Shown here piece after piece: positions 45,599 through 58,270 of a stretch of DNA of 64,000 bases (the stretch's first letter is position 1; each line of letters begins with the position of its first letter). The stretch comes from Rhododendron vialii. Its lineage: Eukaryota > Streptophyta > Magnoliopsida > Ericales > Ericaceae. Location: contig NC_080561.1 in the NCBI RefSeq assembly GCF_030253575.1, forward strand, positions 36,682,064-36,746,063, given 5' to 3'. The position numbers and the translations under genes were made by a program. The notes below the pieces were generated by a model that worked only from the letters and a program-made list of their open reading frames with translations, was not told the DNA's origin and searched no databases.

Positions 45599-48413
45599 CG
45601 TTCGGGGAAAGCATGGCCGCGGGGCCAACTATTTGGTGGCCATGATGATGGGCTTTTAACAACGGATCTTTTGTGCATGGAGTCTTGAGTCATCCGAAAT
45701 TGGGATGTTGCCTCGTTTACGAATAATTATCAGGTGCCCAAGACACCGCCACGGGTCGAGATCCTCTCATATGATACGATGATATCTCGATCACATGGTG
45801 TCGTAGCGCATCCATTAGGAAAGAGGCAAAATTCTACATCATAGTTTTTGTGACCTATGTGTAAGTTGAAGAGTTGCACGCTCGAGGACTCTTCAAATTT
45901 TGATTTTGTTTAATCATTTTTATATTAAAGGACTCACTTTGTGTTAAGGAATGTAAAGTCGATGTACAAAATCTGGGACATCCTACGATTACGGACAGTC
46001 AACCCTCATTCATCTTTGCTTGATTTGTTTTCCTTTTTCATAGGAATGTAAATAGGCAATGACAGAGTACATCCACTAATTTAGGATCTAAATCAGTTTA
46101 TGTAGTGTATATAAACTTCCTTTTTTTCAATGAATACATGTGGACAATTTTACCACTTCTCACTTTGTTCAAAATTTTAACAATTTATCAATAATAAACA
46201 TTTTAAGAGTGAAGAGTGTTTTCTTTCTCTTCAAAGTTGGAGAGAGAGAGAAAGCTACACAAAAATAGTGTAACAAGTTTGCTATTTTCCTTGGACGGTA
46301 GAGAGAGAGAGAGCTACACAAAAATAGCGTAACAAATTTGTTATTTCCTTTGGACAATATTTTGCTTATGTGAATGTTCAAATGTAGTTTGGTTTTGATT
46401 TTGTAAGCACTCCTTTGGAAATGCTCTTACGTGAGTAAAAAAAAAATCGCAATAATTTCATTCAACAATATGAACCATTCGCCTTTTTTTTTTTTTTGTA
46501 GTTGATGCATTTATCATCTATGCGAATCAAATAGATATGAACAAAGACTTGGTCGGACTCTTGGCGTCCATTTCTCTTGTGACAAAATTTGCTTCGTTCA
46601 GATGGATAAAGATGTCCAATCAACTGAAAATTTGCATGGATGCCAGATTCATCAAAGTCTATAATGAACGGGCACTAGACGACTGCTTGGGGCCTCCAGT
46701 TTTCAGCACAATTATAGGGCCTCAAAATATCGAAATATATTAAATATTATGTATGTGCAATATTGTACAAGTGGTAAGTTCTTTGCTCAGTCACCATAAG
46801 TTCGCAAGTTTGATTCCTACTCCTTCCATCTTTTTCACAAACAATTGTTCAAGTCGTAAAAAAAAAAATGCTTTAAAACTGTTGCATTTAAGACTCACGC
46901 AATCTACCACTAAGCCAAGTGTAAATTTGGTTTCTTTTATCGAACAACTAATATATATAGAAAACACGAGAAGTCCTATTTTTTAATTTCTCCTAGGGCC
47001 TCAAAAATCTGGACACGGGGGTTTTGCTGTGCCATGAGGCACAGTACCCCCTACCCAAACCCAAACGGTACCGTTTTGTAGGAAAAAAATTCTTAAGCTT
47101 TCTTATTTGCAATCCTGTGGAGCAAAAACGTGATTATAAAAATTCTAGAGATAAAATTTAATTATGTCTATTTAGAATAATATGATCAGAATGATAAGAT
47201 CTTCACACTGGTTCAAACGGATTGAATATTGAAGCAGTTAATTTTTTAACTATATTTTTAGTATATAAACCGTCTAAAAAAATTAAAAAAATTAATTACT
47301 CCAATTTTTAATCCGTTTGAACAAGTGCGAAGATCTTATTATTCTGGACATATTATTCTAAAAAGACGTAATTAACTTTTGTCTTTAAAGCTCTAATAAT
47401 CATGTTTCTGCTCCACAGGATCCTAAATAAAGAGCAAATCGATACTTAATTATGAGAGTTTTGGAGACAAAAGTTAATTATGATCCTTTAGAATAATATG
47501 TTCAGAATAATAAGATATCCGCACTTGTTCAAACGGATTAAAAATTGGAGCACTTAATTTTTTAGACTATTGATATATTAAAAATACAGTTAAAAAATTA
47601 ACTGCTTCAATTTTCAATCCGTTTAAACCAGTGTGAAGATCTTATTATTCTAAAGAGACATAATTAAATTTTATTTCTAGAGCTTTTATAATCACGTTTT
47701 TGCTCCATAGGATTACAAATATGAAACCTAAATTTTTTTTCCCTCCAAAACGGTACTGTTTCGGGGTGTGGGTAGAGGGTACTGTGCCTCATGGCACAAC
47801 AGAGCCCCGCGTCCCAAAAATCTCAATGCCGGGCAACGGTTCTAGTTATCAAATGAGATAGTGGTGAATCTTGAACTTGATATATTGCAACACATTTTGC
47901 ATAGTTTAGGGTTTAAGAATGCAAATAACCCACCGAATTTTCATCAAAATGTAGAATTTTGTCGGTTGGCCTTCAATAGGAAACTTGACGTTGACTGACT
48001 GATAGTAATGGTGATGTCCCAATTCAGAACTCCGTCAAATGGTCAATTTCAACGGAGTTAAGTTCTCCCGGCAGTGGCGGAACTATATCCACTAGATTCC
48101 TACAATCCTATTCTTTTTCGTAAATCAGATATTCCTAGTCACACAATCTTCGAAAATATCATGCGATTCATGTTCGGATTGTGCTTGTACTTTTAATCTT
48201 TTTATTGCAGATTTTATTAGTACTAATTTACAATTTTTATGTTCCGTCTGACTTGTCCTCAAATTCTCGGTCACGCATTCGTACGCACTAGACAAATTAT
48301 GTGACTTTAGCCTCTACCTTTCCCTTTCCCTTTCTCATATCTAAAATTATCCATTACTCACTGTCGGTTTCGTATAATATTCTTAAAGCAAATATGTTTA
48401 CATATATGCATGG
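45599..48413. other. Divergent intergenic region between ITN1-type and pectate lyase genes
   Basis: No gene is visible. It should hold promoter sequence for both flanking genes, which point away from each other. The main identifiable content is the MULE-type element at 47011-47814. The remaining sequence is AT-rich with short CT/GA tracts and a duplicated GAGAGAGAGCTACACAAAAATAG-type motif at about 46240-46335. Confidence 0.5.
47011..47814. mobile_element. MULE-type palindromic element with 9-bp target duplication
   Basis: CAAAAATCT occurs immediately on both sides (47002-47010 and 47815-47823). The terminal inverted repeats begin GGACACGGGG and, on the right reverse-complemented, GGACGCGGGG. 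They continue through GCTGTGCCATGAGGCACAGT, CCAAACGGTACCGTTTTG-like blocks and GGAGCAAAAACGTGATTA. The interior consists of two further hairpins in series (about 47120-47425 and 47440-47715). No transposase frame is visible. A 9-bp duplication with long inverted ends is the Mutator-like pattern. Confidence 0.85.
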
Positions 48414-48439
48414 CGAGAGAGAGAGAGAGAGAGAGAGAG
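48414..48439. repeat. (GA)n tract in the pectate lyase 5' region
   Basis: A clean GA microsatellite of 26 bases lies 40 bp upstream of the start codon at 48481, probably within the 5' UTR. The MAKR-like gene has a similar but longer tract at its start. Confidence 0.85.
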
Positions 48440-48480
48440 TAAACAAGGGGGTTTAAGCAGCAGCAGAGGCTGTGTCATAA

Positions 48481-51400
48481 ATGGGAAACAACCACGGATG
48501 TTTCAGGAAACGAAACCGTTATGCCCCTACTAACGGCTCTAACCCTCATCCTGAAATTCGTCCCTCCTATAAAAAGGGTTCCTCGTCATTGCCCAATCCG
48601 GACATGGCCTCCTCTTCCTCCTCCTTGAAACTGCCTTACCCTCACGCCGACTCCTCCTTGCGAGCTCTCGCCGCCCAGGCCGAGGGGTTCGGCCGCTGCG
48701 CCATCGGCGGCCTCCATGGATCCCTCTTTCATGTCACCACTCTAGCAGGTCCCATCTCTCTCTCTCTCTCCCTCTCAACATGTCTATGTGCAAATTGGGA
48801 TGTCAGTTTTTCTTTGCTGTGATGCCCTCATGCTTTGGATCCTTTTAACGGTTGTATAGTTCTTTCGATGTTTAATAGTAGTAAATTCTTTTTTGCCGAT
48901 AAAAAAACATGTCTATGTGCAAATTGTCATGTACCACCTATATTGTTTATCCGTGTTCATAAGTTGGTGTTTAAGTCGCGTTCTTGATTGGATAGAAAAA
49001 TGATGGATTTTCATGTGTTTAATTGCTGGAATTTTCAATCTTTTTACATGGGGGGATAAGAATTGAGAATTTATGAGAATTGCTGAAAAAAAATGATGAA
49101 AGTGCGTTTCTTTTTCGACCTTAGTGACTTACAAACAAGAATGTGGAGGTTTGACTCCCTTCTTCAGCAACTCTATAGTCACAAGTCCCCGCAGGTAAAG
49201 TGTGTGAAACGATTGTGAGAGAGAGGCAGTAGGGATTTGTTTGAGGTGTGCACTTGCTTGTCCGGGAAACTTGCATTTTCGAAGAAATATATAAATATAC
49301 GAATCACAATGTTCAATGGCCCCAAAAGCATACGCAAACACATACATGCACACACGAATGCATACGTAGCCGCAGAGAAATATTAATGCACATACAATGA
49401 GCATTCTTCACATAAATGTTATTGAGGGATTTTTTTGGGTGAGGATCAAAATATCAGGGGGTTTTGTGCTGTTTGGTATTGTTATTTGTTTGTTCTGTCT
49501 TCGCATAATTTTTGTTGATTTTTCCTTTATTTGATTGGTTTCTCTGTCAATTGCGTACATGTGCATAGGGTTGCGGCCCTTGTGATTATGAAGATTCAAC
49601 AAGACTTAAGTCATTTAACTTGACGGGATGTTAACAATTATATTCATTGAGATGTTGCTGCAAATGTAGAAATGGATCATGTTTTCAGTGCAATGCAACG
49701 TTGTTGGAGGAGAAATTGGTAAACATTAGCTCGGTTAAAGCAAATCATATAAATATCTTTTGATTGGTGAAGCAAATTATCAAAGATCCTTTCCCCACAA
49801 ATTTATTAAAAACCTTCCATAGGTAGGGCAATGAACAGTGTAAAATTGCACAGCAGAATCTGTAGTGTAATCTTGGTATCCCTATTCTCAATTTGTATTA
49901 GACCAATTATATCTGGCTGTCAAAGGTTTGGCGAAGGCATGCATGTAGTTTTCCAAAGTATCATGCAGAGGTTGAATTAATGAATTTGCTTTGCTTTGCT
50001 TTGTTAACATGTCAGATTTTTGTTGTTGAACAACATGGAAATATAATGCATGTACAATTCATATTTATGCTATTGCAGATGATGGGCCAGGATCACTTCG
50101 TGAAGGGTGTCGTAAGAAAGAACCTCTATGGATTGTCTTTGAAGTTTCAGGAACCATCAATCTTTCATCTTATTTGAGTGTGTCTTCTTATAAGACCATT
50201 GATGGGCGTGGACAGAGGATAAAATTTATGGGGAAGGGCTTGAGGTTGAAGGAATGTGAACATGTGATTATATGCAATCTAGAGTTTGAAGGAGGTAGAG
50301 GACCTGATGCTGATGGAATTCAGATCAAACCTAACTCAAAGCACATATGGATTGACCGATGCAGCCTCCGCAATTACGATGATGGACTGATTGATATCAC
50401 CCGGGGAAGCACAGATGTTACAATTTCTAGGTAAGCTGATGACTCTAAAGCCTATCGAATTATGTTTTGCAGTGAACTTTCTGAAGTATGGTACACCTTT
50501 GTTCCAATACGCTGACATTAGCTTTCCAAAATGATTCAAAATTTTCTCTTATAGTAAAAACTATGAGAGATTGGAGCTTTAGCAGCATCAAAATATGTAC
50601 AAAATTGGTCATAATGCTTCTACAAATGTTCTTTATGTGAACAATTGAACAAATACGTCTGGGATACGACACAAGGCCTGTCCAATAAATTTACTTATTG
50701 CTAAGCAGGGGACACACCTAGGACACATCGGGGCTACCCGTGTCTCAATTTGGACACGGATGGAAACATGTTAAGGATCAATTTATATATTGAAAGCTAA
50801 TTTCGGGCCTATGATATTCCAAAAATATGAGGAAAAAAGTACGAATAAATGAGTTATGACCAAATAAAACCCTCGTAACCTCGTTAAACTTGTAATATTT
50901 AAGAAAGAAACAAGAAGAATTGTAAAAATACTGGTAGTTTTAGATATTTCCAGATCGAATGATCATATAAATACCACCTTAATATATGTCCTAATGTATA
51001 CATTTTTTTTACCGTGTCCCTTGCCATGTCCGTGTCCCCATTTATTGTTAAGCAGGGGACACACCTAGGACACATCGGGGCTACCCGTGTCTCAATTTGG
51101 ACACGGATGGAAACATGTCAAGGATCAATTTATATATTGAAAGCTAATTTCGGGGCTACGATATTCCAAAAATATGAGGAAAAAAGTACGAGAATAAATG
51201 AGTTATGACCAAATAAAACCCTCGTAACCTCGTTAAACTTGTAATATTTAAGAAAGAAACAATAAGAATTGTAAAAATACTGGTAGTTTTGGATATTTCC
51301 GGATCGAATGATCATATAAATACCACCTTAATATATGTCCTAATGTATACATTTTTTTTACCGTTTCCCCTGCCATGTCCGTGTCCCCATTTAATTAGAA

Positions 51401-54400
51401 TTGTTGTGTCCTTGTCCATATATTTGTCCCTGGTTCTTGGGAAACTGTGTTTTCGTTTCCGTTCCTCGCACTGGAACAATCTGCTTTCCAGGTAACTTAG
51501 AGCTGAAGCTGAATCAATAGTCTTTTTATGCAGATGTCACTTTTCAAAGCATGACAAGACAATGCTTATTGGAGCAGACCCTTCTCACATTGGCGACAGA
51601 TGCATTCGAGTGACCATTCATCATTGTTTTTTTGATGGTACTCGACAGAGGCATCCCCGTGTCAGGTTCGCAAAAGTACATTTGTACAATAACTACACCA
51701 GAGACTGGGGCATTTATGCTGTCTGTGCCAGTGTGGAATCACAGGTCAAGATTCTTTGAGCAGCTGATTTCCTGCTTGTTCTTCTGTACTTGTTTGAGTT
51801 ATTCAGTTTCCAAAGATGTTTTACATGACGAGCCACTTCTTTAATTAACGTAGTAAATTTTTGGCCTTCAGATATATTCCCAGTGCAATATATACGAAGC
51901 TGGACAGAAGAAGGTGGCTTTCAAGTATCTTAATGAGAAGGTAATATATTTCTGTTGACATTCTTTGCATTACATTTCTGAAATTTCACATCATTACCTC
52001 TAGTTCCAATTGTTGTTGAGGTAATAGGTGTTGATGTGATAACAGTGGCACAAATTTCCTTATGTTCAATGGAAACTCTATCATGCCCTGTAGATAGCTG
52101 GAGGTGTCTTTAATTTAGTGGGGATATTTACTTGGAGTTTATTTCGCGTCTCCTGTTAAATTGGTTTAAATTGAAAGATTTGGTCTAAGGATTGTTATGT
52201 GTGAAACTTGTTTGGTAAATTTTGACACATGAAAATCAAGTGAACCAACGAGAACATAAAACTCATGCTGCTAAATTTGGTCTAAGGTTAGCAAATTTAG
52301 GTAAGACCTTCCTAGTGAAAAAGGCAAAACTAAGTACCAAATGCCCATGCTTAGGATCGAAGGGATGGTGAAATTATAATGTTCTAAGGCCTTTATTATT
52401 TCTGTGAGATGATGTAGAATCTTACTTCAATACTGCCGTATGTTTTCCTCTTTTCATTATGAACGGAAAGTGAAGATCTACTCTGGTTGGTGGTGTTGTA
52501 GTTCCTGTTAGGCATTGTACTAATGTATTGCTGTTGTTGGTACATTCTTCATGCATCTTCGCGTGTTCAACTTTATTGGCTGTTTCTATGTTGAGGTTGT
52601 TATTCCAAAATGGAAACTGGATTTTCTTTTGCTTCTTATACCACCTCTCAACCTTTAGTGCTTTGTATTGGCTGCATCTCTACTCTGTAGGTGCTTTTCT
52701 TTCGGTTGCTTAATATTGTGTTCCAACAAAGCTACATTACCATTTGTATAACTATTGATGATTTCGAGTGTATAGGGCTTTTTTCTTTTGCTTTGCTTCG
52801 GTTTGTAGAGTTTATCTGATGTTAGCCTTGTACAAGGGTTGCATCCCCTTTTTAATACTTGCATATTAACAAAAGAAACAGGTATGTAAGGCACTGTAGA
52901 TTTCGTATCATGGTGGCAACCACAATATGCTGCTATTGCGTGGCATTAATGTTCACATACACACTGAAGTACTCATGCAACATCATGGAAGGCATTTCAC
53001 ACTGTTGATGCTTGTAAACCAGCAAAGCATGTTCACAGTGTCTTTAGGAAACCATTAAGGGAAAAGGAACAAGGTTGTTCATCCAGGAAAAGTACAAGAA
53101 GAGCCATAAACCCTTTCATTCTGGATCGTAATTGCTTTTATATATCAAAAACCCCTTGGTTGCATATCCTCTCAATTATGTCAGTTTCTGGATGTCATGG
53201 AACCGGGAAAGCATGTCCATACATTTTTTTTTTAATTTATTGTTTTGGTTAGAGAAAGGGGTGGCCCCCAAGTTTACTCCAAATTGGCTAGAAGACTGTG
53301 TACCTCAACGTGCATGTTGGCTCAGTATCTAGGCTCTGTGGTTCTTCTCTATGTAGGACGGACATTGTGTTGGAGTTCAAGCACCATTGTCGGGCACTTG
53401 ACAGACACTAACATTTTCTGGACACGTGTCCCACACTCAAACAGAAGTTTCGTATTTTTTCTGATATTGTGTTTAAGTTGGACGCTTGTGGGGTCTTTTT
53501 TCGTGTACAGATGATGGTTGATGGAATATAAAGACGTGGGAGTGATAAAATGTTCTTTTGTTGCAATACTTTAGTGAGCTACGTATTGATAAATGTAGAA
53601 AGTAGGATATATGGTACTCTGATAGTAATTAGAGGCTTGTTGTTTTCTTGTGCATTTATGATATTACGCACTTTTCTAAGCCTGTCCCCATCATCGTATC
53701 CTTCAATTTTTGGAGATTTACATGTCGAAGTGTCAGTGTCATCTCTACATAAGTACTTCTGAGAGATCTAGCCCTTCACTTGATCTTTGCTTTTCCCTTT
53801 CTTGCCTGCTGGATCATAACTTCTGGTCTAAATCGTAGTTAATGGTTTTCCCGAAAACTCGATCCCGTACGGGGACCACTAGTTACACTCCTCACTACAT
53901 AGTTCAATATCTCCATACGTCCTGATGAAATCTTGCTCCACTCAACCCATTGCTGCTGAAATAGTGACAATGGAGTGGTTATTTTCCTACTGAATATTTT
54001 AAGGAATTAAATTTAAAACCCACTTTGCTTGGGTATGGTATGAGTGATCCCTTAATATAATGTAAGGATCTCTCCACCTAATAGCTTAAGCTTTTGGGTT
54101 GGATCTATAGTTTTTACATGGTTTCATAGAGGGACCCATCCCACTCGATAATTCAAAAATTTACAATCCACACCCAATGATGATAGACTCAATAAAATGC
54201 TGCATGATGATAGACCCAAAAGAGGCTATAGGTGACAGACTCTCAAACATGGTTGCACGTGAGGGGGATGGTAAGGAATACAATCCCACATTGCTTGGGT
54301 ATGGAATGAGTGATCACTTAAAGTAAGGCTGGGACCTGTCCACGTAATAGCTTAAGCTTTTGGGTTGGATCTAAAATTTATGTGGTTAATAACCTTTAAT

Positions 54401-55631
54401 GAGTAATTTGAGCAACTTTAGGTTGAGTGGTCTTGTTGATGATGACCGAGAAGGTTGTTTCATGATTCTCCATTGTTGGTTATCAATCATTGCTGCATTT
54501 CCATTTACGTCCATGAACATAGTCGAGGCTATGGTATTTGGATCATCAATTGTTTTGCTCAACTACCTGTGGCAATGACTATTTGTGCTAAAGTTGAGGT
54601 AAGGTCCATGGATACTCCTATATTTTCATTTCAAGCTTTCCTTACTGTTTCATAGTATCAGGTTCATGTGGTGTTCATTGATATAAAGAAAAATCATTTG
54701 TGGTTGCTTGCCAAGAAATTTAGGGCCACTCGTGTCTTTGACTCTTTGTCTTGGTGAACGTCTGCTCGTGGGTTGTGCATGGCTACTGCATTCCAAGCAA
54801 AGGATTGCTATGTCTAGATTTTAGAAATATGGTTTCCACCCACCGCAACCCTCTTTTTCTCTTTCCCCAACCTGTAGTCTACGAAGCTGTTGCTGAATTC
54901 TACATAGTTGGAAATGGTTCCAGCGATGTTTACTGGTTTGAATAGAGTTTCACTACAACTGAAATGTCAGGCCTTTTTTGGCTTCTGTTTTACATCGTCA
55001 AAGAGATCATGTAGTCCTGGTTAAATCCAAAGAAATGGTAACATCTATTTGTGGAACAAACCTCAGAGTTCATTTTTATTAGGCTTCTTCAGAGTTGAGT
55101 TGAATAGCTACAGTCTTATACTTGAGGTGTTGCCAAGGGCTCTTTGCACAATGTCTGTGACTCTGTTGCCAGTAGCTAGTAAGGTGCAGTAAATCTATAG
55201 TAATCAATAATGCTCATTAGTAATCAATAATCAATTATTATTATTATTTTTTTTTTTTCTTGTAAAAAAAAAATAATGCTCGGTAGTAATTTAGAATATC
55301 ATTACCTTGACGTTCAAAATGCACCTGCATTTTCATTACAACTTAAACCTTTTCATCTTTGTTTTGAAATGATAAAACTATCCGTGGTTGCATTTGGTAG
55401 GCTGCTGACAAACACGAAGAAAATACTGGCTGCATAAAGTCCGAGGGGGACTTGTTTGTGGATGGGACTCAATCGGGTTTAATGACATTGTCAAGTGCAG
55501 AAAATGGATTTCATCCCAGTGGATACTACTCGTCATGCACGGTGGAAGCTCCCACGGATGCTCTGAAAAAAGCTCTACAGCATTGTACCGGGTGGCAATC
55601 TGTCTCTCTCCCAGCTGATAATCCCAAGTAA
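48481..55631 (+). CDS. Pectate lyase-like protein (polysaccharide lyase family 1), 376 aa
   Basis: Exons: 48481-48748, 50079-50430, 51534-51744, 51872-51940 and 55401-55631 (1131 nt), GT-AG with continuous phase. Pectate lyases cleave de-esterified pectin by beta-elimination using calcium. Family motifs are present: GPGSLREGCRKKEPLWIVFE (92-111), IWIDRC (179-184), DDGLIDITRGS (190-200, the calcium-binding region), SRCHFSKHDKTMLIG (206-220) and RHPRVR (246-251, holding the expected catalytic Arg). The N-terminus MGNNHGCFRKRNRY is basic, followed by Ser-rich sequence, with no signal peptide, unlike most secreted plant pectate lyases. This places it with the small plant group that lacks a leader, so its location is uncertain. 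The Gly2 and Cys7 arrangement hints at lipid modification, but position 6 is Gly rather than Ser/Thr. The donor of intron 1 (CAG|GTCCCA) is weak. Intron 4 is 3460 bp and carries a TRIM-like element; intron 2 carries a 347-bp duplication. Confidence 0.88.
50704..51395. repeat. 347-bp tandem duplication in pectate lyase intron 2
   Basis: AGCAGGGGACACACCTAGG occurs at 50704 and again at 51051. The two units stay nearly identical to the end, through TGAGTTATGACCAAATAAAA and CCATGTCCGTGTCCCCATTT. The few differences (for example GGGCCTATG versus GGGGCTACG) suggest a recent event. Confidence 0.92.
53991..54383 (+). mobile_element. TRIM/SMART-like miniature LTR retrotransposon
   Basis: Two direct repeats of about 115-128 bp (53991-54118, 54269-54383) share GCTTGGGTATGG and TAGCTTAAGCTTTTGGGTTGG. 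The first ends ...TTTTTACA and is followed at once by TGGTTTCATAGAG, a decayed initiator-Met primer-binding site (typical form TGGTATCAGAGC). The second is preceded by a purine-rich GTGAGGGGGATGG tract. Only ~150 bp separates the repeats, so there is no coding capacity. Confidence 0.65.
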
Positions 55632-57030
55632 CATCAAGAATGCGGTATTATATTTACACGTATACGTAATATATACATTAAACTTAAATGCGTGTGGTCG
55701 AATTATTTATTGTGCATAAGTGATGGTTTCTATGTATGGCCGTGTCCGTTTCTAGTGCTATAACTCTTGGCAATGGCATCACCTTTCACTGGTGTGGTGC
55801 TAATTGTCTTTCTGGCATGTAAAGTGCAAGCACTCCGTATTTCTAAGGAATGGTAAGGATGAAATGTATCGGAATTCTGATTCTCGTAACATTCTTATCT
55901 TTTCAATTATTCATTCGTGATTGGTTTTCTCGTGACACTATTATGTGGATCTAGAATTCTCTCTCTGTTTCTTCCCCATTGTTCTATCCCTGATGGCGTG
56001 ACCCATGACCCCGTTAGATTAAACTCAAATGCAAGATAAGACAGTTAAGTGCGGTTAATGTATCCAAATGGAATTTACCAGTTCTGTCTCTAACCGATGC
56101 ATAATAGTAAGTGTGGAATCAATCGGTATTCGATGTATGATACTCAAATGTGATCACTGTGAACTTTTTGCGGCCAAAATATTGTTGACAATCTTCTATA
56201 ACTGTGGTGCATGTCAAATTTTGGGGCCATCGTTGTTGGTAGAGTTGTATACTCAATTCCAGTGTCTGATTCTTGAGTTAGCTCATACTCCTAATTCTTC
56301 CTGCAGAAATTAAGGTTAGAGTTCTATGTTTTTAGCCAATAAAGAAAAAGACAGAAGGTCGGCACCAGGCCAACTATTTGAGAGATTTTTAGTTGGTTCC
56401 GAATCAGGATTCGGTACCGCATAGGGTGGCGATTTTCACACTTTTTCAAATTCATATTTCCACTCCTTTCCTCACATTCATTTCAATATTTTTCTATTTT
56501 CCTTTTTTTAGTAGCGTCACTTGTTGAATTTTCGAAAGGACATTATCGTAAACTTCCAAAAAAGGAAGACCACATTATAATGCATAATACACGAGAATGT
56601 GAAAATCAATTATCTTTCTGCTAACGTTATGCGTAATGCTGCCAACAGATTATAAAGTCCAATTTTTTTCTCCTATTGGGTGGCACGTGAAGCTTGCAAA
56701 ATATAGTTTGAGACGTAAATTTCTTCATATATTATTATGCGTAAGTTTTGAAAAATGGATCTCTTATTTGACATTATGGGACTGTTCTTTTTGTAGAATT
56801 TTTATGTTTACTTTTCTAGCTAGTTGAATTATTTTCTAATATTGAACGTGACATTTTCAATATTTATACACCACATGGAAATCATTGAAAAATAGTCCAG
56901 TATCCAATTTTCAACTTATTATTAATATGGAAACAGCTTTCTTATCACGGCAACTCCTGTGCTTATTAAAAGTTGGACGGTTCCAGCTAGCAAGAATGCA
57001 ATAATGGCCACATATCTTAATTAGCCAAAC

Positions 57031-57620
57031 GACTCTCTTAGGTTGCTCGTTGAAAGGCCTTAGGGTGCTCGTTAAAAAGCCTTATAGCCAAAAATTCATT
57101 ACGACCACTTAGGATGAAATGATAAGAAAAATAAGATCTTTGTGCCGGATCAAACGGATTGAAAATTGGAGCATTTAATTTTTTTATATAGTTTATATAT
57201 TACTCCCTCCGTCTCTTTTTAAGTGTCCTGCTTCGTAACTCCAACTTATTAAAAAGACATAATCATTACACCTTTCACATCAACTTTTTCCTCCACTTTC
57301 CCTACTTACCCATCATCATTACACTTTTACTCACTAACTTTTCAAAATAAAATCTACTTTTAGGGACAAAATAGACAATACACCAACTTTTACCCTCCTA
57401 ACTTTACAAAATAGACACTTATTAAGGGACAGCCCAAAATGGTATATTGGACACAAAAAAAGGGACGGAGGGAGTAAAAACTATAGTTAAAAAATTAAGT
57501 GTTCCAATTTTTAATCCGTTTGAACCGGTGCGAAGATCTTATTTTTCTTATCATTTCATCCTAAATGGTCGTAGTGGATTTTTGGCTCTAAGACCTTTCA
57601 ATAAGCACCCTAAGAGAGTC
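57031..57620. mobile_element. Palindromic element interrupted by a Stowaway MITE
   Basis: GACTCTCTTAGG...GCTCGTTGAAAGGCCTT on the left is inverted on the right as ...ACCTTTCAATAAGCACCCTAAGAGAGTC. The arms continue through ATCAAACGGATTGAAAATTG and its reverse. A short internal duplication (GGTTGCTCGTTGAAAGGCCTT / GGGTGCTCGTTAAAAAGCCTT) marks the left arm. The AAACGGATTGAAAATTGGAG core is shared with the 47-kb element. Confidence 0.7.
57201..57476. mobile_element. Stowaway MITE
   Basis: The left end TACTCCCTCCGTCTCTTTTT and the right end AAAAAAAGGGACGGAGGGAGTA are inverted, with TA at both borders. The interior lacks coding sequence. It sits at the centre of the palindromic element 57031-57620. 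Confidence 0.9.
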
Positions 57621-57639
57621 CTGAAACTAAATAAATAGT

Positions 57640-57770
57640 CTTAGGGTGCTCGTTGAAAGGCCTTAGAGCCAAAAATTCATTACGATCATTTAGGATGAAA
57701 TGATAAGAAAAATAAAATCTTCGCACCAGTTTAAATAGATTGAAAATTGGAACACTTAAAGAATTCGTAG
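57640..57770. repeat. Third, single arm of the 57-kb element
   Basis: Starting at CTTAGGGTGCTCGTTGAAAG, this repeats the left-arm sequence through GGATGAAATGATAAG and ATAGATTGAAAATTGGAACA. It then stops, followed by a 20-bp duplication of ACACTTAAAGAATTCGTA. It is a truncated second insertion or a rearranged arm. Confidence 0.75.
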
Positions 57771-58270
57771 GCATACACTTAAAGAATTCGTAAGATGCCT
57801 ACGAATCATGAAACAGTCATATCGAAAACGGATTTAACTTCTTTTTTTTCAAGAACCCATAAAAAAAGTATTTTAAGAATAACTTGCAATTTAAATCATC
57901 TTTATAAACTCGTAATGGGTTCCAAAAAATCAAAAATAAAAACTAAACAAAGAAAAGTTTTGTATGTAATAGACTTAACTGGTATGTAACAGAGTTAGAG
58001 GGAAATTGGAGGGGGGTTTGGTGTGGCGGCAGAAGGGGAAGTGTGGTGCAGGGGACTCGGACAGGAAAATCAGGACAGAGGATCCGCGGCCCTGTCTATG
58101 AGACAAGCAAAGATAAATTGATGATCTTTGGGCCGCCCGTTTTTAGTTTTGAAGCCATTTATGAATTGTTGTTCAAACTCACCTGTCATTTATAACTGGG
58201 TGTTCGAGCCAATTTATGCACACCTCGACTATTGCCGAGGCCACAAACAAAATTTTAGGTACCGGGCGAG

